DNA of 64,000 bases from Halosimplex aquaticum (GCF_028747785.1 NZ_CP118158.1:1984001-2048000); one strand, 5' to 3'; positions 45,159 through 54,776 are shown, numbered from the stretch's first letter. Numbers and translations are program-made. Notes: generated from the sequence alone by a model not told the origin.

Positions 45159-46457
45159 TCAGTCACCTGTTCCGTTCGCGCGCTCGATGGCGCCGTCGAC
45201 GTCGGCCAGGACGTCGTCGACGTCTTCGATGCCGACCGAGAGGCGGACGAGGTCGGGCGTGACGCCGCTTGCGCGCTGTTCCTCCGCGGAGAGCTGTGCG
45301 TGAGTGGTGCTCGCGGGGTGGATGACGAGCGTCTTCGCGTCGCCGATGTTGGCGAGGAACTGGGCGAGGTCGGTCTCCTCGCAGAATCGCTTGCCCGCTT
45401 CGAACCCGCCGGTGAGGCCGAAGGCGATCATGCCGCCGTAGCCGCCTTCCAGGTACTCGCTGGCGGAGTCGTGGGTCTCGTGCGATTCGAGGCCGGGGTA
45501 CGTCACCCACTCGACGCCGTCGTGGTCGGCGAGGAACTCCGCCACGGCCTGGGCGTTCTCGCAGTGGCGCTCCATCCGGAGCGAGAGTGTCTCGGTCCCC
45601 TGGAGGGTCGCCCAGGCGTCGAAGGGCTTCTGGCCGTCGCCGAGCGAGCGGACGCCGCGCTGTCGGGCCGCCATCGCGAACGCCTGATCGCCGAAGCGGT
45701 CGGCGAACGTGACGCCGTCGAAGGCGTCGTTGGGCGCGCCGATCTCGGGGAACTTCTCTGGGTGGTCGGCCCAGGGGAACGATCCGCCGTCGACGAGGAC
45801 GCCGCCGACCGTGGTGCCCGACCCGTGGATCCACTTGGTGGTCGACTCCCAGACGACGTCGGCGCCGTGGTCGAGCGGGTTGCAGAGCGCGGGCGTGGCG
45901 AAGGTGTTGTCGACGAAGACGGGGACGCCGCGCTCGTGGGCGACCTCCGCGATCTCCTCCATCGGGGGCGTGACCAGAGAGGGGTTCCCGATGGTCTCGT
46001 AGTGGACGTAGGCGGTGTCCTCGTCGATGGCCTCGGCGTAGGCGTCGGGATCGAGCGTGTCGACGAAGCGCGTCTCGATGCCGCGGCGACTGCCCATGTT
46101 CGAGAGGTAGGAGTGAGTACCGCCGTAGATAGAGGAGGCGGTGACGACGTTGTCGCCGGCGCTGGCGAGGATGGAGGTGCCCGCGTCGAGCGCCGCCATC
46201 CCCGAGCCAGTGGCGACGGCGGCGGTCCCGTTCTCCAGCGAGGCGAGGCGGCGTTCGAGCGTCGACACGGTCGGGTTGTCGAACCTGGAGTAAACGTTCC
46301 CCCCGTCGTCCAGCGCGTACCGGTCGGCCGCGGTGTCCGCGTCGTCGAAGACGTACGAGGTCGTCTGGTAGATCGGTGGGGCGCGGGCCCCTGTCGCCGG
46401 ATCGACCTCCTGGCCGGCGTGGACACAGCGGGTACCGAAGGCGTACGGATCAGTCAT
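45159..46457 (-). CDS. metY: O-acetylhomoserine sulfhydrylase MetY
   Basis: 432 residues, Cys/Met-metabolism PLP family. It makes homocysteine from O-acetylhomoserine and sulfide (or cystathionine-type products with other thiols). Landmarks are APPIYQTTSYVFDDADTAAD, YSRFDNPT, FVDNTFATPAL, and PLP Lys208 in ESTTKWIHGSGTTVGG. It starts at ATG 46457, ~30 bases after a TATA box (46483-46492); the 46484 start is rejected because it would include that region. It is the first gene of the metY-metX operon. Confidence 0.92.
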   Translation of the reverse strand: MTDPYAFGTRCVHAGQEVDPATGARAPPIYQTTSYVFDDADTAADRYALDDGGNVYSRFDNPTVSTLERRLASLENGTAAVATGSGMAALDAGTSILASAGDNVVTASSIYGGTHSYLSNMGSRRGIETRFVDTLDPDAYAEAIDEDTAYVHYETIGNPSLVTPPMEEIAEVAHERGVPVFVDNTFATPALCNPLDHGADVVWESTTKWIHGSGTTVGGVLVDGGSFPWADHPEKFPEIGAPNDAFDGVTFADRFGDQAFAMAARQRGVRSLGDGQKPFDAWATLQGTETLSLRMERHCENAQAVAEFLADHDGVEWVTYPGLESHETHDSASEYLEGGYGGMIAFGLTGGFEAGKRFCEETDLAQFLANIGDAKTLVIHPASTTHAQLSAEEQRASGVTPDLVRLSVGIEDVDDVLADVDGAIERANGTGD

Positions 46458-46482
46458 GTGTGTCGTGCATATCTCTCCAAAC

Positions 46483-46492
46483 ATCTATAACC
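46483..46492 (-). promoter_or_regulatory. TATA box of metY-metX
   Basis: On the minus strand GGTTATAGAT lies ~30 bases before ATG 46457 and defines the operon promoter. Confidence 0.6.
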
Positions 46493-46561
46493 ACGAGTTA
46501 CGGCAAATATCTCAGTGTCAACGGTTGGCACAGGCATCGATCGTGCGGCTGGCGGACGCTG

Positions 46562-47461
46562 TCACGACCGCTCGGTGTCGACGACGTCGAGCGAGCGGTC
46601 GACCGTCACCTCCAGACGTTCGCCACCGGCCGCGAGCGGGACGGTCACGCGCAGCGGGTCGCGCCCCGTGACGGCAATGTCGTCGGGGTCGCAGGCGCCG
46701 ACGGTCCAGAGCCGGTCGGTCAACAGGTCGGGCGCGTTGGCCGCGATAAACGGCAATACGTCGGGGTGATAGACGAGCACCTCGGGGAGGTCCGTCGAGA
46801 AGAAGTTCTTGCAGTACGAGCAGTGGTGGACGACGGCGGGCCCGGGCATCGCGTGTTCGAGGTCGCTCGATTTCTCGTCCTCGGGGACCACGTCGTGGTA
46901 CATCTCGCTGGCACAGGTCGGGCAGACGTCGCTGGCGACGGTCACGAGGTCCCGGCGGGCGTAGACGTTCGCCGCCCACAGCACGGCGTCGGGGTCGTTC
47001 GATCGGATCGCGCCCGGCGGGAGGTGGTACTTGAACGCCAGGTCGCCGCAGTCACGACAGCGGACGACGAGCATGCTGTTGCGGTAGGTCGCTTCGAGCT
47101 CCCCGTCGCAGGCGGCGCATGCCGATCCGACCGAGAAGGGGTCGACGGTCGTCCGGTCGGTGAAGCTGTCGGCCTTGATCGCCTGATAGAGGATGACGCC
47201 GGGGTACAGCAGGCCGTAGCCGTCCTCTTTCTCGGTCACGAAGACGTCGAGCAGCTCCTGGAGGTGGTAGTTGAACCGGCCGCTGTCGGTGACGTCACAG
47301 CGGCGGCGCAGTTCCTCGAAGGGGAGCGGACGGGGCTGGTTCCCCTCCTTGGCGTCGCCGAGTTCGAGGAGGATAGACACGCGCAGTTCGTTACCGAGGA
47401 GGGCAAACGCCTCGGCCGGCGGGACGGACCGTTTCTCGGAGACCTCGAACGCGTCGCTCAT
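46562..47461 (-). CDS. Winged-helix regulator with multiple zinc-binding Cys motifs
   Basis: 299 residues. Residues ~12-90 are an ArsR-type winged helix (AFALLGNELRVSILLELGDA; VTDSGRFNYHLQELLDVFVT), the same domain as the small protein at 27.3 kb. Then come Cys pairs: CAACDGE, CRDCGD, CPTCAS and CSYCKN, enough for two zinc ribbons. A C-terminal strand-rich domain ends at VDTERS. It resembles haloarchaeal DUF7347/DUF7351 proteins. It is presumably a zinc-dependent or redox-sensitive transcription regulator. It lies upstream of metY on the same strand with ~100 bases between; regulation of the met operon is possible but unproven. Confidence 0.75.
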   Translation of the reverse strand: MSDAFEVSEKRSVPPAEAFALLGNELRVSILLELGDAKEGNQPRPLPFEELRRRCDVTDSGRFNYHLQELLDVFVTEKEDGYGLLYPGVILYQAIKADSFTDRTTVDPFSVGSACAACDGELEATYRNSMLVVRCRDCGDLAFKYHLPPGAIRSNDPDAVLWAANVYARRDLVTVASDVCPTCASEMYHDVVPEDEKSSDLEHAMPGPAVVHHCSYCKNFFSTDLPEVLVYHPDVLPFIAANAPDLLTDRLWTVGACDPDDIAVTGRDPLRVTVPLAAGGERLEVTVDRSLDVVDTERS

Positions 47462-47542
47462 GCCCACGCACCTCGGGGCGCATCCATTTAGCACTGTCTC
47501 TCCGCGCCCGACCGAGCCGGGTCGCCGCACGGTCGCCGCCCC

Positions 47543-47665
47543 GTCTCACTCGACGACTCTCGGTTCCGCATCGCATTCCAGCGACACGGCTGGGACGTGC
47601 CCGTACCGGAGCGAGACGAGAGCGAGGAACGTGAGACCATCACCCGAATCGCCGAGACCGAGTGA
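47543..47665 (+). pseudogene. Possible 3' fragment of a lost gene
   Basis: With no start codon of its own, this frame reads VSLDDSRFRIAFQRHGWDVP then an acidic helix-like end (ERDESEERETITRIAETE) and a stop. The acidic composition is like a genuine haloarchaeal C-terminus and unlike the other frames. It ends 12 bases before repeat copy B, whose insertion or recombination could have removed the rest. The gene-free stretch 47462-48050 otherwise holds only the repeat. Confidence 0.22.
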
Positions 47666-47677
47666 GTTTGCCGGATG

Positions 47678-47978
47678 CTGTGGCGCGCGCTGTCGCGCGT
47701 GTTCGAGCACTGCGAGAACCGCGCGGCGTAGCCGTGCGAGGGATGAGTAGCGCAGGGAGCGAAGCGACCGAGCAACGCAGTCGGTTGGGGAGGTGTGAGG
47801 TTGTCTGCGGTGCTGTGTGGTGGTGGGAATGAAAGGGGCGATTGGTTCGGCGAAGCACGGCGACGTAAGCACCGTGGTTCGAGAGAGCGAAGCCCTCTCG
47901 TCATCACGAAAGAGTGCTCCGCACTCTTTCGAACGACAGCGGAGCGAGTCGCGCGAGCCGAACCAATCGGGGCTTTCA
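47678..47978 (+). repeat. Structured intergenic repeat, copy B
   Basis: Full-length copy. The leader module (TGTGGCGCGCGCTGTCGCGC; GTGCGAGGGATGAG; TCGGTTGGGGAGGTGTGAGG) matches copy A. The core starts GGGAATGAAAGGGG (47825-47838). Stem arms are GATTGGTTCGGC (47840-47851) and GCCGAACCAATC (47957-47968), twelve perfect pairs, closed by TGAAAG/CTTTCA outside a GGGC/GGGG internal loop. Inside are two hairpins, CGAGAG...CTCTCG and CGAAAGAGTGC-TCC-GCACTCTTTCG, joined by TCATCA. There is no coding signal. It lies between a regulator gene and tRNA-Asn. Confidence 0.75.
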
Positions 47979-48050
47979 GTTCTCGTCGAAGATAGGCTCC
48001 TTATAACGACAGAGACACGACTCGTCGATCAAAATAACGAATCCGAGAAC

Positions 48051-48122
48051 GCCACCGCCAGGACTCGAACCTGGGACAACCTCGTTAACAGCGAGGTGCT
48101 CTACCAACTGAGCTACGGCGGC
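48051..48122 (-). tRNA. tRNA-Asn (GTT)
   Basis: 72 bases folding as a full cloverleaf. The acceptor GCCGCCG pairs with CGGTGGC (one G-U), the D arm is GCTC...GAGC, the anticodon stem is CCTCG/CGAGG with loop CTGTTAA (anticodon GTT), and the T arm is CCAGG-TTCGAGT-CCTGG. CCA is not encoded and would be added by the enzyme encoded 470 bases away. A TATA box lies ~30 bases upstream. Confidence 0.95.
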
Positions 48123-48149
48123 ACGCATTCACCCATAGCCGGAGTTGTT

Positions 48150-48157
48150 GTATATGG
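48150..48157 (-). promoter_or_regulatory. TATA box of tRNA-Asn
   Basis: On the minus strand CCATATAC lies ~30 bases before the mature 5' end. Confidence 0.55.
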
Positions 48158-48272
48158 ATTTCGCTTTGGCCCCGCCGCGTCACCGAGTCACGCACGTAGC
48201 CGAACCAACAGTTCCTGTATTTGGGACCGCTTCTTCGTCCCCGCCGATCAGGACGTGGCCACCACGTGGCGT

Positions 48273-48461
48273 CTAGCTGAGAAGACCGCCACGGCCGTCG
48301 TCGAGCGACAGGTACCGCAACGCCATGTACACCACAACCGGGACGAGCGCGGCGAAGACGGCACCCAGTAACGTCCCCGGAATGAGGACCATGTAGGCGA
48401 ACAGCCCGAGCGAAGCGACGGCAGTCGCGACCGCCGCGAACCGCATCGCGGTTGCGTTCAT
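48273..48461 (-). CDS. Small two-helix membrane protein
   Basis: 62 residues from ATG 48461. Two hydrophobic segments (RFAAVATAVASLGLFAYMVL; LGAVFAALVPVVVYMALRYL) are separated by a Pro-Gly turn, with a short charged tail SLDDGRGG. A TATA box (48484-48491) ~26 bases upstream supports expression. No family is recognised. It lies between tRNA-Asn and the CCA-adding enzyme gene, divergent from the latter. Confidence 0.6.
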   Translation of the reverse strand: MNATAMRFAAVATAVASLGLFAYMVLIPGTLLGAVFAALVPVVVYMALRYLSLDDGRGGLLS

Positions 48462-48483
48462 ACGCGGTGTTTCAGGCTAACCA

Positions 48484-48491
48484 GATATAAC
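48484..48491 (-). promoter_or_regulatory. TATA box of small membrane protein gene
   Basis: On the minus strand GTTATATC lies ~26 bases before ATG 48461; this spacing is the main evidence that the 62-codon gene is real. Confidence 0.55.
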
Positions 48492-48589
48492 TGTTTATAG
48501 AGTGCCAGTTCTGGCATTATTTTGGCGCGACAGTCCGGATTCAACCGCACATCAGACAGATTTTCACGGCCCCCACCCAATCCCGACGC

Positions 48590-49957
48590 ATGAGCGACGA
48601 GTTCGACGCGGTCGTCGAGCGGGTCCGCGAGCGGGTCGAACCCGACGCGGCCGAGCGCGAGCGGCTGGAGCGAGTCGCCGACGACCTCCGTGAACGCGCG
48701 CGGGCGGCTATCGCCGACCTGCCGGTCGACGCCGAGGTGATTCAGGTCGGATCGACCGCGCGCGACACGTGGCTGGCGGGCGACCGCGATATCGACCTGT
48801 TCGTCTCCTTCCCGCCCGAGATCGACCGGGAGGATCTGGAGTCCTACGGGCTCGACGTCGGCCACGCGGTGCTGCCCGAGGGCCACGAGGAGTACGCCGA
48901 ACACCCGTACGTCAAGGGGACCCGCGACGGGTTCGAGGTCGACCTCGTGCCGTGCTACGCCGTCGAGGACGCGACCGAGATCCAGTCCGCAGTGGACCGC
49001 ACGCCGTTTCACACCGAGTACCTCGCCGAGCGCATCGACGCCGCGCTGGCGAGCGAGGTCCGCGTCGCCAAGCAGTTCCTGACCGGCATCGGCGTCTACG
49101 GCAGCGACCTCCGCACGCGCGGGTTCTCCGGCTACCTGACCGAACTGCTCGTCCACGAGTACGGCGGCTTCCGCGCGTTCGCCGAGGCCGCGGCGAACTG
49201 GCACCCGCCCGTCGAATTCGATCCCGAGGATCACGGCCGAGAGACCTTCGACGACCCGCTCGTCGTCATCGACCCGACGGACCCCGAGCGCAACGTCGCC
49301 GCCGTCTGCTCGGCCGAGGCCGTCGCGCGCCTCCAGCACTACGCTCGCGACCTGCTCGACAGCCCACGTGAGGAACTATTCTACCCCGCAGAACCCGAAC
49401 CGCTCGGCGCGGACGGCGTTCGCGAGGCTTTCGAGCGGCGCGGGACCACGCCGGTCGCGCTCAGGTTCGATGCACCCGACGTGGTGGACGACCAGCTATA
49501 CCCGCAACTCGACCGGTCGCTCGGCGGCGTCACGAGCGAACTCGACCGGCGGGGATTCGACGTGCTCCGCGCGGCCGCGTGGGCGGACGAGACCGTCGTC
49601 CTGCTGGCCGAACTCGAAGTCGCCGAGCGGCCGGCCGTCGAACGTCACGAGGGGCCGCCGGTCCACGTCCGCGACCACGCCGCGGGGTTCTACGAGGCGT
49701 ACGCGGACGACGATCCGGAGGCCGACGGCACGTACGGGCCCTTCCTCGACGGCGAGCGGTACGTCGTCGAGCGCCCGCGGGAGTTCGAGACGGCCGTGGA
49801 GTTCCTGGAGAGCGACGCCGTCTTCGACGTGGCGCTGGGCGCGCACGTCGAGTCGGCGATGGAATCTGGGTACGCGGTGCTCGCGGGCGAGGACGTGAGC
49901 GCACTGGCCGGCGAGTTCGGCGTAGAGTTCGCGCGCTATCTGGACCCGCGGCCCTGA
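48590..49957 (+). CDS. cca: Archaeal CCA-adding enzyme (tRNA nucleotidyltransferase)
   Basis: 455 residues, class I (archaeal) type. The nucleotidyltransferase motif GSTARDTWLAGDRDIDLFV (54-72) carries the metal-binding Asp67 and Asp69; a third acidic residue is in GFEVDLVPCYAV. The central domain (VRVAKQFLTGIGVYGSDLRT, RGFSGYLTELLV) and the RNA-binding tail and body domains follow in the usual order to the end. It adds or repairs the 3' CCA on all tRNAs without a template. It is needed here because neither tRNA gene in the window encodes CCA. Single gene, same orientation as nothing nearby. Confidence 0.93.
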   Translation: MSDEFDAVVERVRERVEPDAAERERLERVADDLRERARAAIADLPVDAEVIQVGSTARDTWLAGDRDIDLFVSFPPEIDREDLESYGLDVGHAVLPEGHEEYAEHPYVKGTRDGFEVDLVPCYAVEDATEIQSAVDRTPFHTEYLAERIDAALASEVRVAKQFLTGIGVYGSDLRTRGFSGYLTELLVHEYGGFRAFAEAAANWHPPVEFDPEDHGRETFDDPLVVIDPTDPERNVAAVCSAEAVARLQHYARDLLDSPREELFYPAEPEPLGADGVREAFERRGTTPVALRFDAPDVVDDQLYPQLDRSLGGVTSELDRRGFDVLRAAAWADETVVLLAELEVAERPAVERHEGPPVHVRDHAAGFYEAYADDDPEADGTYGPFLDGERYVVERPREFETAVEFLESDAVFDVALGAHVESAMESGYAVLAGEDVSALAGEFGVEFARYLDPRP

Positions 49958-50012
49958 CGAGCACGCGCAAAAATCGGACGAGCACGCGGCCGACCCGGTG
50001 GGGTGTGGGTGG

Positions 50013-50267
50013 TCACTCGGTGTCGATCGCGTAGAGTCGCTGGCGGGCGTCCGCCGGGTAGATCCGCTCCTCGACGAGGTCGGCCTCGGTCAGGTCCGAC
50101 AGCGCGCTGCGGACGCTGCGCTGCGAGAGGCGCGTCTCCTCGGCGAGCGTTTTCTGGGTCAAGGGTCCCTCGTACTCGAGGACCGTATACACGAACTTGG
50201 CGCTCGGTGTCAGGTCGTCGAGCTGCGATTCCCAGTCACGATACGTTTGTTCCGTACAGCAACACAC
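50013..50267 (-). CDS. MarR/TrmB-like winged-helix regulator
   Basis: 84 residues from GTG 50267. The winged helix SAKFVYTVLEYEGPLTQKTL, then RLSQRSVRSALSDLTEADLV, is complete; a short C-terminal strand ends YAIDTE. Homologues I recall begin close to W-E-x-x-L-D-D-L, so the first residues (MCCCTEQ, three consecutive Cys) may be either a real metal or redox site or 5' sequence before a different start. It is probably a DNA-binding regulator; its target is unknown. The 240 bases upstream to the deacetylase stop show no recognisable gene. Confidence 0.7.
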   Translation of the reverse strand: MCCCTEQTYRDWESQLDDLTPSAKFVYTVLEYEGPLTQKTLAEETRLSQRSVRSALSDLTEADLVEERIYPADARQRLYAIDTE

Positions 50268-50506
50268 GGGGTGAAATCACCAAGAGACTCGTTCCGTGTA
50301 CACACTTGTAATGGTTTCCGCCGTTCGTTGATATGTATGTCTACACTCATCGACTGAATGACACCGTTCGGCGGGGACAGAACGCCTCCTGTGAAAAATT
50401 CAACTGGCCGAGCCGCAACTATCACTCGACGTTCAATAACGGCCGACAGACGGATGAACCGGGTGCACGCCGACCGGAGTACGTCGACCCGTGGCCTCCC
50501 GTAGGT

Positions 50507-51523
<1,017 letters not shown>

Positions 51524-51530
51524 GACGGGC

Positions 51531-51968
51531 TTACTCGTAGTACTGTGCTAGTCGAAAGTAGGCCTCGACGTCCTCCGCCTTGACCGTCCGCCGGTCGGCG
51601 TGGCGGGCCAGGTCGGCCGCGGCCGCGGCCACGCGGTCGGCGAAGGTCTCCAGTTCCGAGGCCAGCGCGACGCGGGCGTCCATGGAGACGCGGTAGTCGT
51701 CGATGTCGAGGCGGGCGATGCGATCGACGGGGGCGATCGGCAGCTCGAGGTCGTCCTTGTCCTCGGTGACCTCGACGCCGAAGTCCGACGCCATCAGCGT
51801 CTTCCGCCCGTCCGCGGTCGCCACCTCCGCCGCCTCGACCGCCAGATCGGCCCCTCGCTGCTGGATGCGACGGGCGAGTTCCTCGGCGGCCTCGGCGCTG
51901 ACCCGCAAACTCCCGGCGTTCCGCCGGATGATCGTATCCACCGGCGCGAACGGTAGCTCGACGCTCAT
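51531..51968 (-). CDS. Doublet archaeal histone
   Basis: 145 residues containing two histone folds in one chain: ~1-65 (LPFAPVDTIIRRNAGSLRVS ... KTLMASDFGVEV) and ~76-145 (LPIAPVDRIARLDIDDYRVS ... RRTVKAEDVEAYFRL). The doublet form is the usual haloarchaeal histone, and the acidic surface is typical for salt-in cells. It acts in chromatin or global gene regulation. It is the first gene of an operon with the deacetylase. The start at ATG 51968 is chosen because MSVELPF matches the fold start; a codon further upstream would add only three residues. Confidence 0.93.
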   Translation of the reverse strand: MSVELPFAPVDTIIRRNAGSLRVSAEAAEELARRIQQRGADLAVEAAEVATADGRKTLMASDFGVEVTEDKDDLELPIAPVDRIARLDIDDYRVSMDARVALASELETFADRVAAAAADLARHADRRTVKAEDVEAYFRLAQYYE

Positions 51969-52106
51969 ACACCACAAGCGGTCTGTTCCGGCCTTAAGCG
52001 TTTCCGAAAACCGCTGTGACGCGACGCGTGGACTGCAACTGCCCTCACGTGACGCCGCCGTGGCGCCGTTTGGGGCCGCGAAACACCCGTTGTGTGGTCG
52101 AACGCG

Positions 52107-53591
52107 TCAGAACACGTCGTCTGCGTCCAGGCGGTCGCCGCTCATCGACCCGCGCGCGGTCACTTCCTGGCCGAGCGTCAGCGCCGCGTCCGTCTCGACC
52201 TGCATCGTCTCCTGCCCGTCGTCCAGAATCACGGGATCGCCCGTCTGGACGACCGTCCCCGTGAACTCGACCTCCTCCGTCGCGGCCGCAACGGCACCGC
52301 CGTCCGCGCTGGCTCCGCCGGCCTCCGACTCGGTCGCGGCGCCGTCGGAATCGCTCGCAGCGTCGGTGCCGTCGCCGTCACCGGTGAACGCGTCGAGACC
52401 GGCCGACTCCGAGTCGCCCGAGCCGCCGGAGTCGCCGCTGCCGCCCGCGCCGCCGGGCGAGGGCGCCGCCGCGCCGGCACCGGTGTTCTCATCGAGGACG
52501 ACGACCGTCGACTGCCAGCCGGCCGACGCTTCCAGGTCGTCCTGCCAGCCGTCCTGGATCTCGGCGTCGGCGACGAACACCTCGTCGCCGGGCGCGATCT
52601 CCTTGTCGGCCTTCTCCCCCCACAGCGCGACGCGGATGTCGCCCGTGTCATCCTGCACGCGGATGTTCCGGACCTGTCCCTCCGAGCCGTCGTCGCGGTC
52701 GAACGTGCGCTTGGGATCCGCCGACCGCACGACGCCTGCGAGATCCACGACCTGGTCTATCTCGACGCCGTCGATGGGGTCCGCCTCGGGGACGAACTCG
52801 ACGGTCTCTTCGATCTCGTCGACCGCGCCGTGGTCGCCGACGTGGAGTTCGAGGTCGCCCTCGCGCTCGCGGACGTACCCGTCGACGATCTCGACGGCGG
52901 TCCCCGGCTCTATCTCCTCGACGCGGTCGGCGCGGTCGTCCCACAGCGTCACGCGCACGCGCCCGGTCTCGTCGCCCAGCAGGAAGTTCGCGACCTTCCC
53001 CTCCGAGCCGTCGTCGCGGTCGAAGGTCCGGATCGATTCGGTCTCCAGGACGATGCCGGTGACGTTCACGTCGGACTGGCCCATCGTCAGTCCCTCGACG
53101 GACGACCCCGCGCCGAGTTGCACGTCGATCTCGGCGTCGTCGTCGGGTTCTGCCTTGTCGACGGAGACCTCGAGGCCGTTGTAGCCGTCCTTCGGTCGGC
53201 CGGCGATGCGGAGGACCTGCCCCTCCTCCAGCATGCCGTCGGTGATGGCCTCGGCCTGCTGGTCCCAGAAGGCGAGGCGGACGCTGGCGGTCTCGTCGGC
53301 GGCCTCGACGTTGACGACGCGGCCGTCCTCGTCTTCGCCGTCGCGTTCGAAGGTCCGCAGATCGCCGATAGAGACGACTTTGGCGAGGAACTTCACCTCC
53401 TCCATGCCGGGCTCGATGTCCGCGACGGTGTCGACTTCCCCTTCGTTGAGCTCGTGGGCGAGGAGCATCGCCGCCGTCTCCTCGTCGGCGAGTCCGCCCA
53501 TCTGCTCGACCTTCTCCTCGACGGCCTCGCGGAACTCCTCCTCGGAGACGTCGGTCTCCAGATCCGCGTAGATCTCCTCGATCTCTCCCAT
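52107..53591 (-). CDS. Replication protein A (multi-OB ssDNA-binding)
   Basis: 494 residues. An N-terminal helical region (~1-60) precedes three clear OB folds: starting near VKFLAKVVSIGDLRTFERDG, VNVTGIVLETESIRTFDRDD and VDLAGVVRSADPKRTFDRDD. The recurring R-T-F-x-R-D block marks each. A disordered Gly/Ser/Asp linker (~375-440) and a short fourth OB-like C-terminus (EFTGTVVQTGDPVILDDGQE) follow. It protects single-stranded DNA in replication and repair. ATG 53591 is preferred because a TATA-like GCTTAAGCGG lies ~30 bases upstream. No primase or partner rpa gene is adjacent. Confidence 0.88.
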   Translation of the reverse strand: MGEIEEIYADLETDVSEEEFREAVEEKVEQMGGLADEETAAMLLAHELNEGEVDTVADIEPGMEEVKFLAKVVSIGDLRTFERDGEDEDGRVVNVEAADETASVRLAFWDQQAEAITDGMLEEGQVLRIAGRPKDGYNGLEVSVDKAEPDDDAEIDVQLGAGSSVEGLTMGQSDVNVTGIVLETESIRTFDRDDGSEGKVANFLLGDETGRVRVTLWDDRADRVEEIEPGTAVEIVDGYVREREGDLELHVGDHGAVDEIEETVEFVPEADPIDGVEIDQVVDLAGVVRSADPKRTFDRDDGSEGQVRNIRVQDDTGDIRVALWGEKADKEIAPGDEVFVADAEIQDGWQDDLEASAGWQSTVVVLDENTGAGAAAPSPGGAGGSGDSGGSGDSESAGLDAFTGDGDGTDAASDSDGAATESEAGGASADGGAVAAATEEVEFTGTVVQTGDPVILDDGQETMQVETDAALTLGQEVTARGSMSGDRLDADDVF

Positions 53592-53841
53592 TAGTCTAGC
53601 CGTTGGCACGGTATGTCGCCGCTTAAGCGTTGTCGTTGCCCCGGTACCCCGCTCAGGTACGGCGATTTCGCCGTCGTAGCGGCCCCGGCCTCGACCGATC
53701 TGATCGTCCGGGCGGCCGCCGCGTTCGCTCCGTGCATGGACTGCGATGGTCGCCCCTTCGCTGATAAAATCGAGGGTCGACGCGAGACCGGCGGGCAGGG
53801 GTCGGACCGGGTGTGAAAAGCCTGCTGGGGTGGACGCTCGG

Positions 53842-54507
53842 CTATCGAGATGCCGACGTGACCCGGGTGTCCTCGCCGCCGTGCTCGTGGACGACCGTCA
53901 CCGTTTCGGGGAGCGCGGCGTCGAGCGCGACCGTCGCCTCGTAGTTGATTTCGGTGATACACTCGGCGCACGCGGTATCGGTGCCCGCGTCTGACTCCGC
54001 AGCGACGACGACGGTGAGGGCGCCTCCGTCGAGGCGTACGTCTGACAGGACCGCGGTGTAACAGGCGTCGTTCCCCCAGATAGTTCCGGTGACCGTGACG
54101 GTCCCGCCGCTCTCGTCGAACGACACGGACGCGTCGTCGGTCTGGCCGCCGCAGCCGCTGCCGGTGACCGAGAACGATTTGTCGGCGACGCCGCTGGGCG
54201 TCGCGGACGGTTCGCTGTCCGGCGTTTCGCTCACCGTGTCCGTCGGTGCGTCGCTCGGCGTGTCGCTCCCGTCGGGGTCTGGTTCGGTCACTGTGTCTCC
54301 CGGGTTGTCGGTCTGCGTGTCCGCCGGCGCGGTCGTGTCAGTGTCGGTGTCTGTGTCCCCGCCGGCGTCGTCGGTCGGTGTGGGCGAGTCGGTGTCGGTC
54401 GGTTCGTCGGTCGTCGTCGGCTGCCCGCCGGATCCGTCGGACAGACAGCCCGTCACGGTCAACGCGCCCGCGGCGGAGAGGCCGCGGAGGAGGGTTCGTC
54501 GCTTCAC
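53842..54507 (-). CDS. Tat-type lipoprotein, unknown function
   Basis: 221 residues. The signal has twin Arg (KRRTLLRGLSAAGALTVTGC) and a lipobox ending at Cys21, so the mature protein is probably lipid-anchored outside the cell. Residues ~25-105 are a Thr/Asp/Pro-rich low-complexity stalk. The folded C-terminal domain (~108-221) has four Cys (SGSGCGG, NDACYT, DTACAEC) that could form disulphides, and ends in strands. I recognise no family. It stands alone; the 250 bases between it and the RPA start hold no gene I can support. Confidence 0.7.
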   Translation of the reverse strand: MKRRTLLRGLSAAGALTVTGCLSDGSGGQPTTTDEPTDTDSPTPTDDAGGDTDTDTDTTAPADTQTDNPGDTVTEPDPDGSDTPSDAPTDTVSETPDSEPSATPSGVADKSFSVTGSGCGGQTDDASVSFDESGGTVTVTGTIWGNDACYTAVLSDVRLDGGALTVVVAAESDAGTDTACAECITEINYEATVALDAALPETVTVVHEHGGEDTRVTSASR

Positions 54508-54590
54508 GAGTCGACCATCGCGGTGCCGGATAAAGGGCCTTCTCGACTATCAAGCGATCCTTTGACACTCGCCGGACGGATCGTAACCCC

Positions 54591-54599
54591 TTTACAATC
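54591..54599 (+). promoter_or_regulatory. TATA box of tRNA-Arg
   Basis: TTTACAATC lies ~26 bases before the mature tRNA 5' end at 54621. Confidence 0.5.
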
Positions 54600-54620
54600 A
54601 ACCGCGGTACGTAGGAGTGA

Positions 54621-54692
54621 GTCCGGATAGGGTAGTGGACTATCCTCTTGGCTTGCGGAGCCAGGGACCGGAGTTCGAATCTCCGTCCGGAC
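54621..54692 (+). tRNA. tRNA-Arg (GCG)
   Basis: 72 bases. The acceptor GTCCGGA pairs fully with TCCGGAC; the anticodon stem TTGGC/GCCAG encloses loop TTGCGGA, giving anticodon GCG for CGC and CGT codons. The T arm is CGGAG-TTCGAAT-CTCCG. The D arm has a somewhat irregular stem (GGGT with ATCC). CCA is not encoded. CGC is a frequent Arg codon in this GC-rich genome. Confidence 0.9.
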
Positions 54693-54776
54693 GTTTCTGT
54701 CGACGCAACTTTCCGAGCGACAGCGAGGCGACTGTGTCTACGCCAGAGATTTGTAGCGAGCGGCGCAACCGCCGCC

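Noticed and set aside
47825..47978. Resemblance of GGGAATGAAAGGGG to the 3' end of haloarchaeal CRISPR repeats
   Set aside because: Similarity is only a few bases; there is no array of regularly spaced repeats anywhere in the window and no cas gene.
48221..48272. CCACGTGG-type palindromes near tRNA-Asn as a tRNA attachment site
   Set aside because: No integrase gene and no direct repeat of the tRNA 3' end in the window.
53613..53816. 67-residue plus-strand frame upstream of RPA
   Set aside because: Its start overlaps the TATA region of the RPA gene, and there is no promoter or family match for it.
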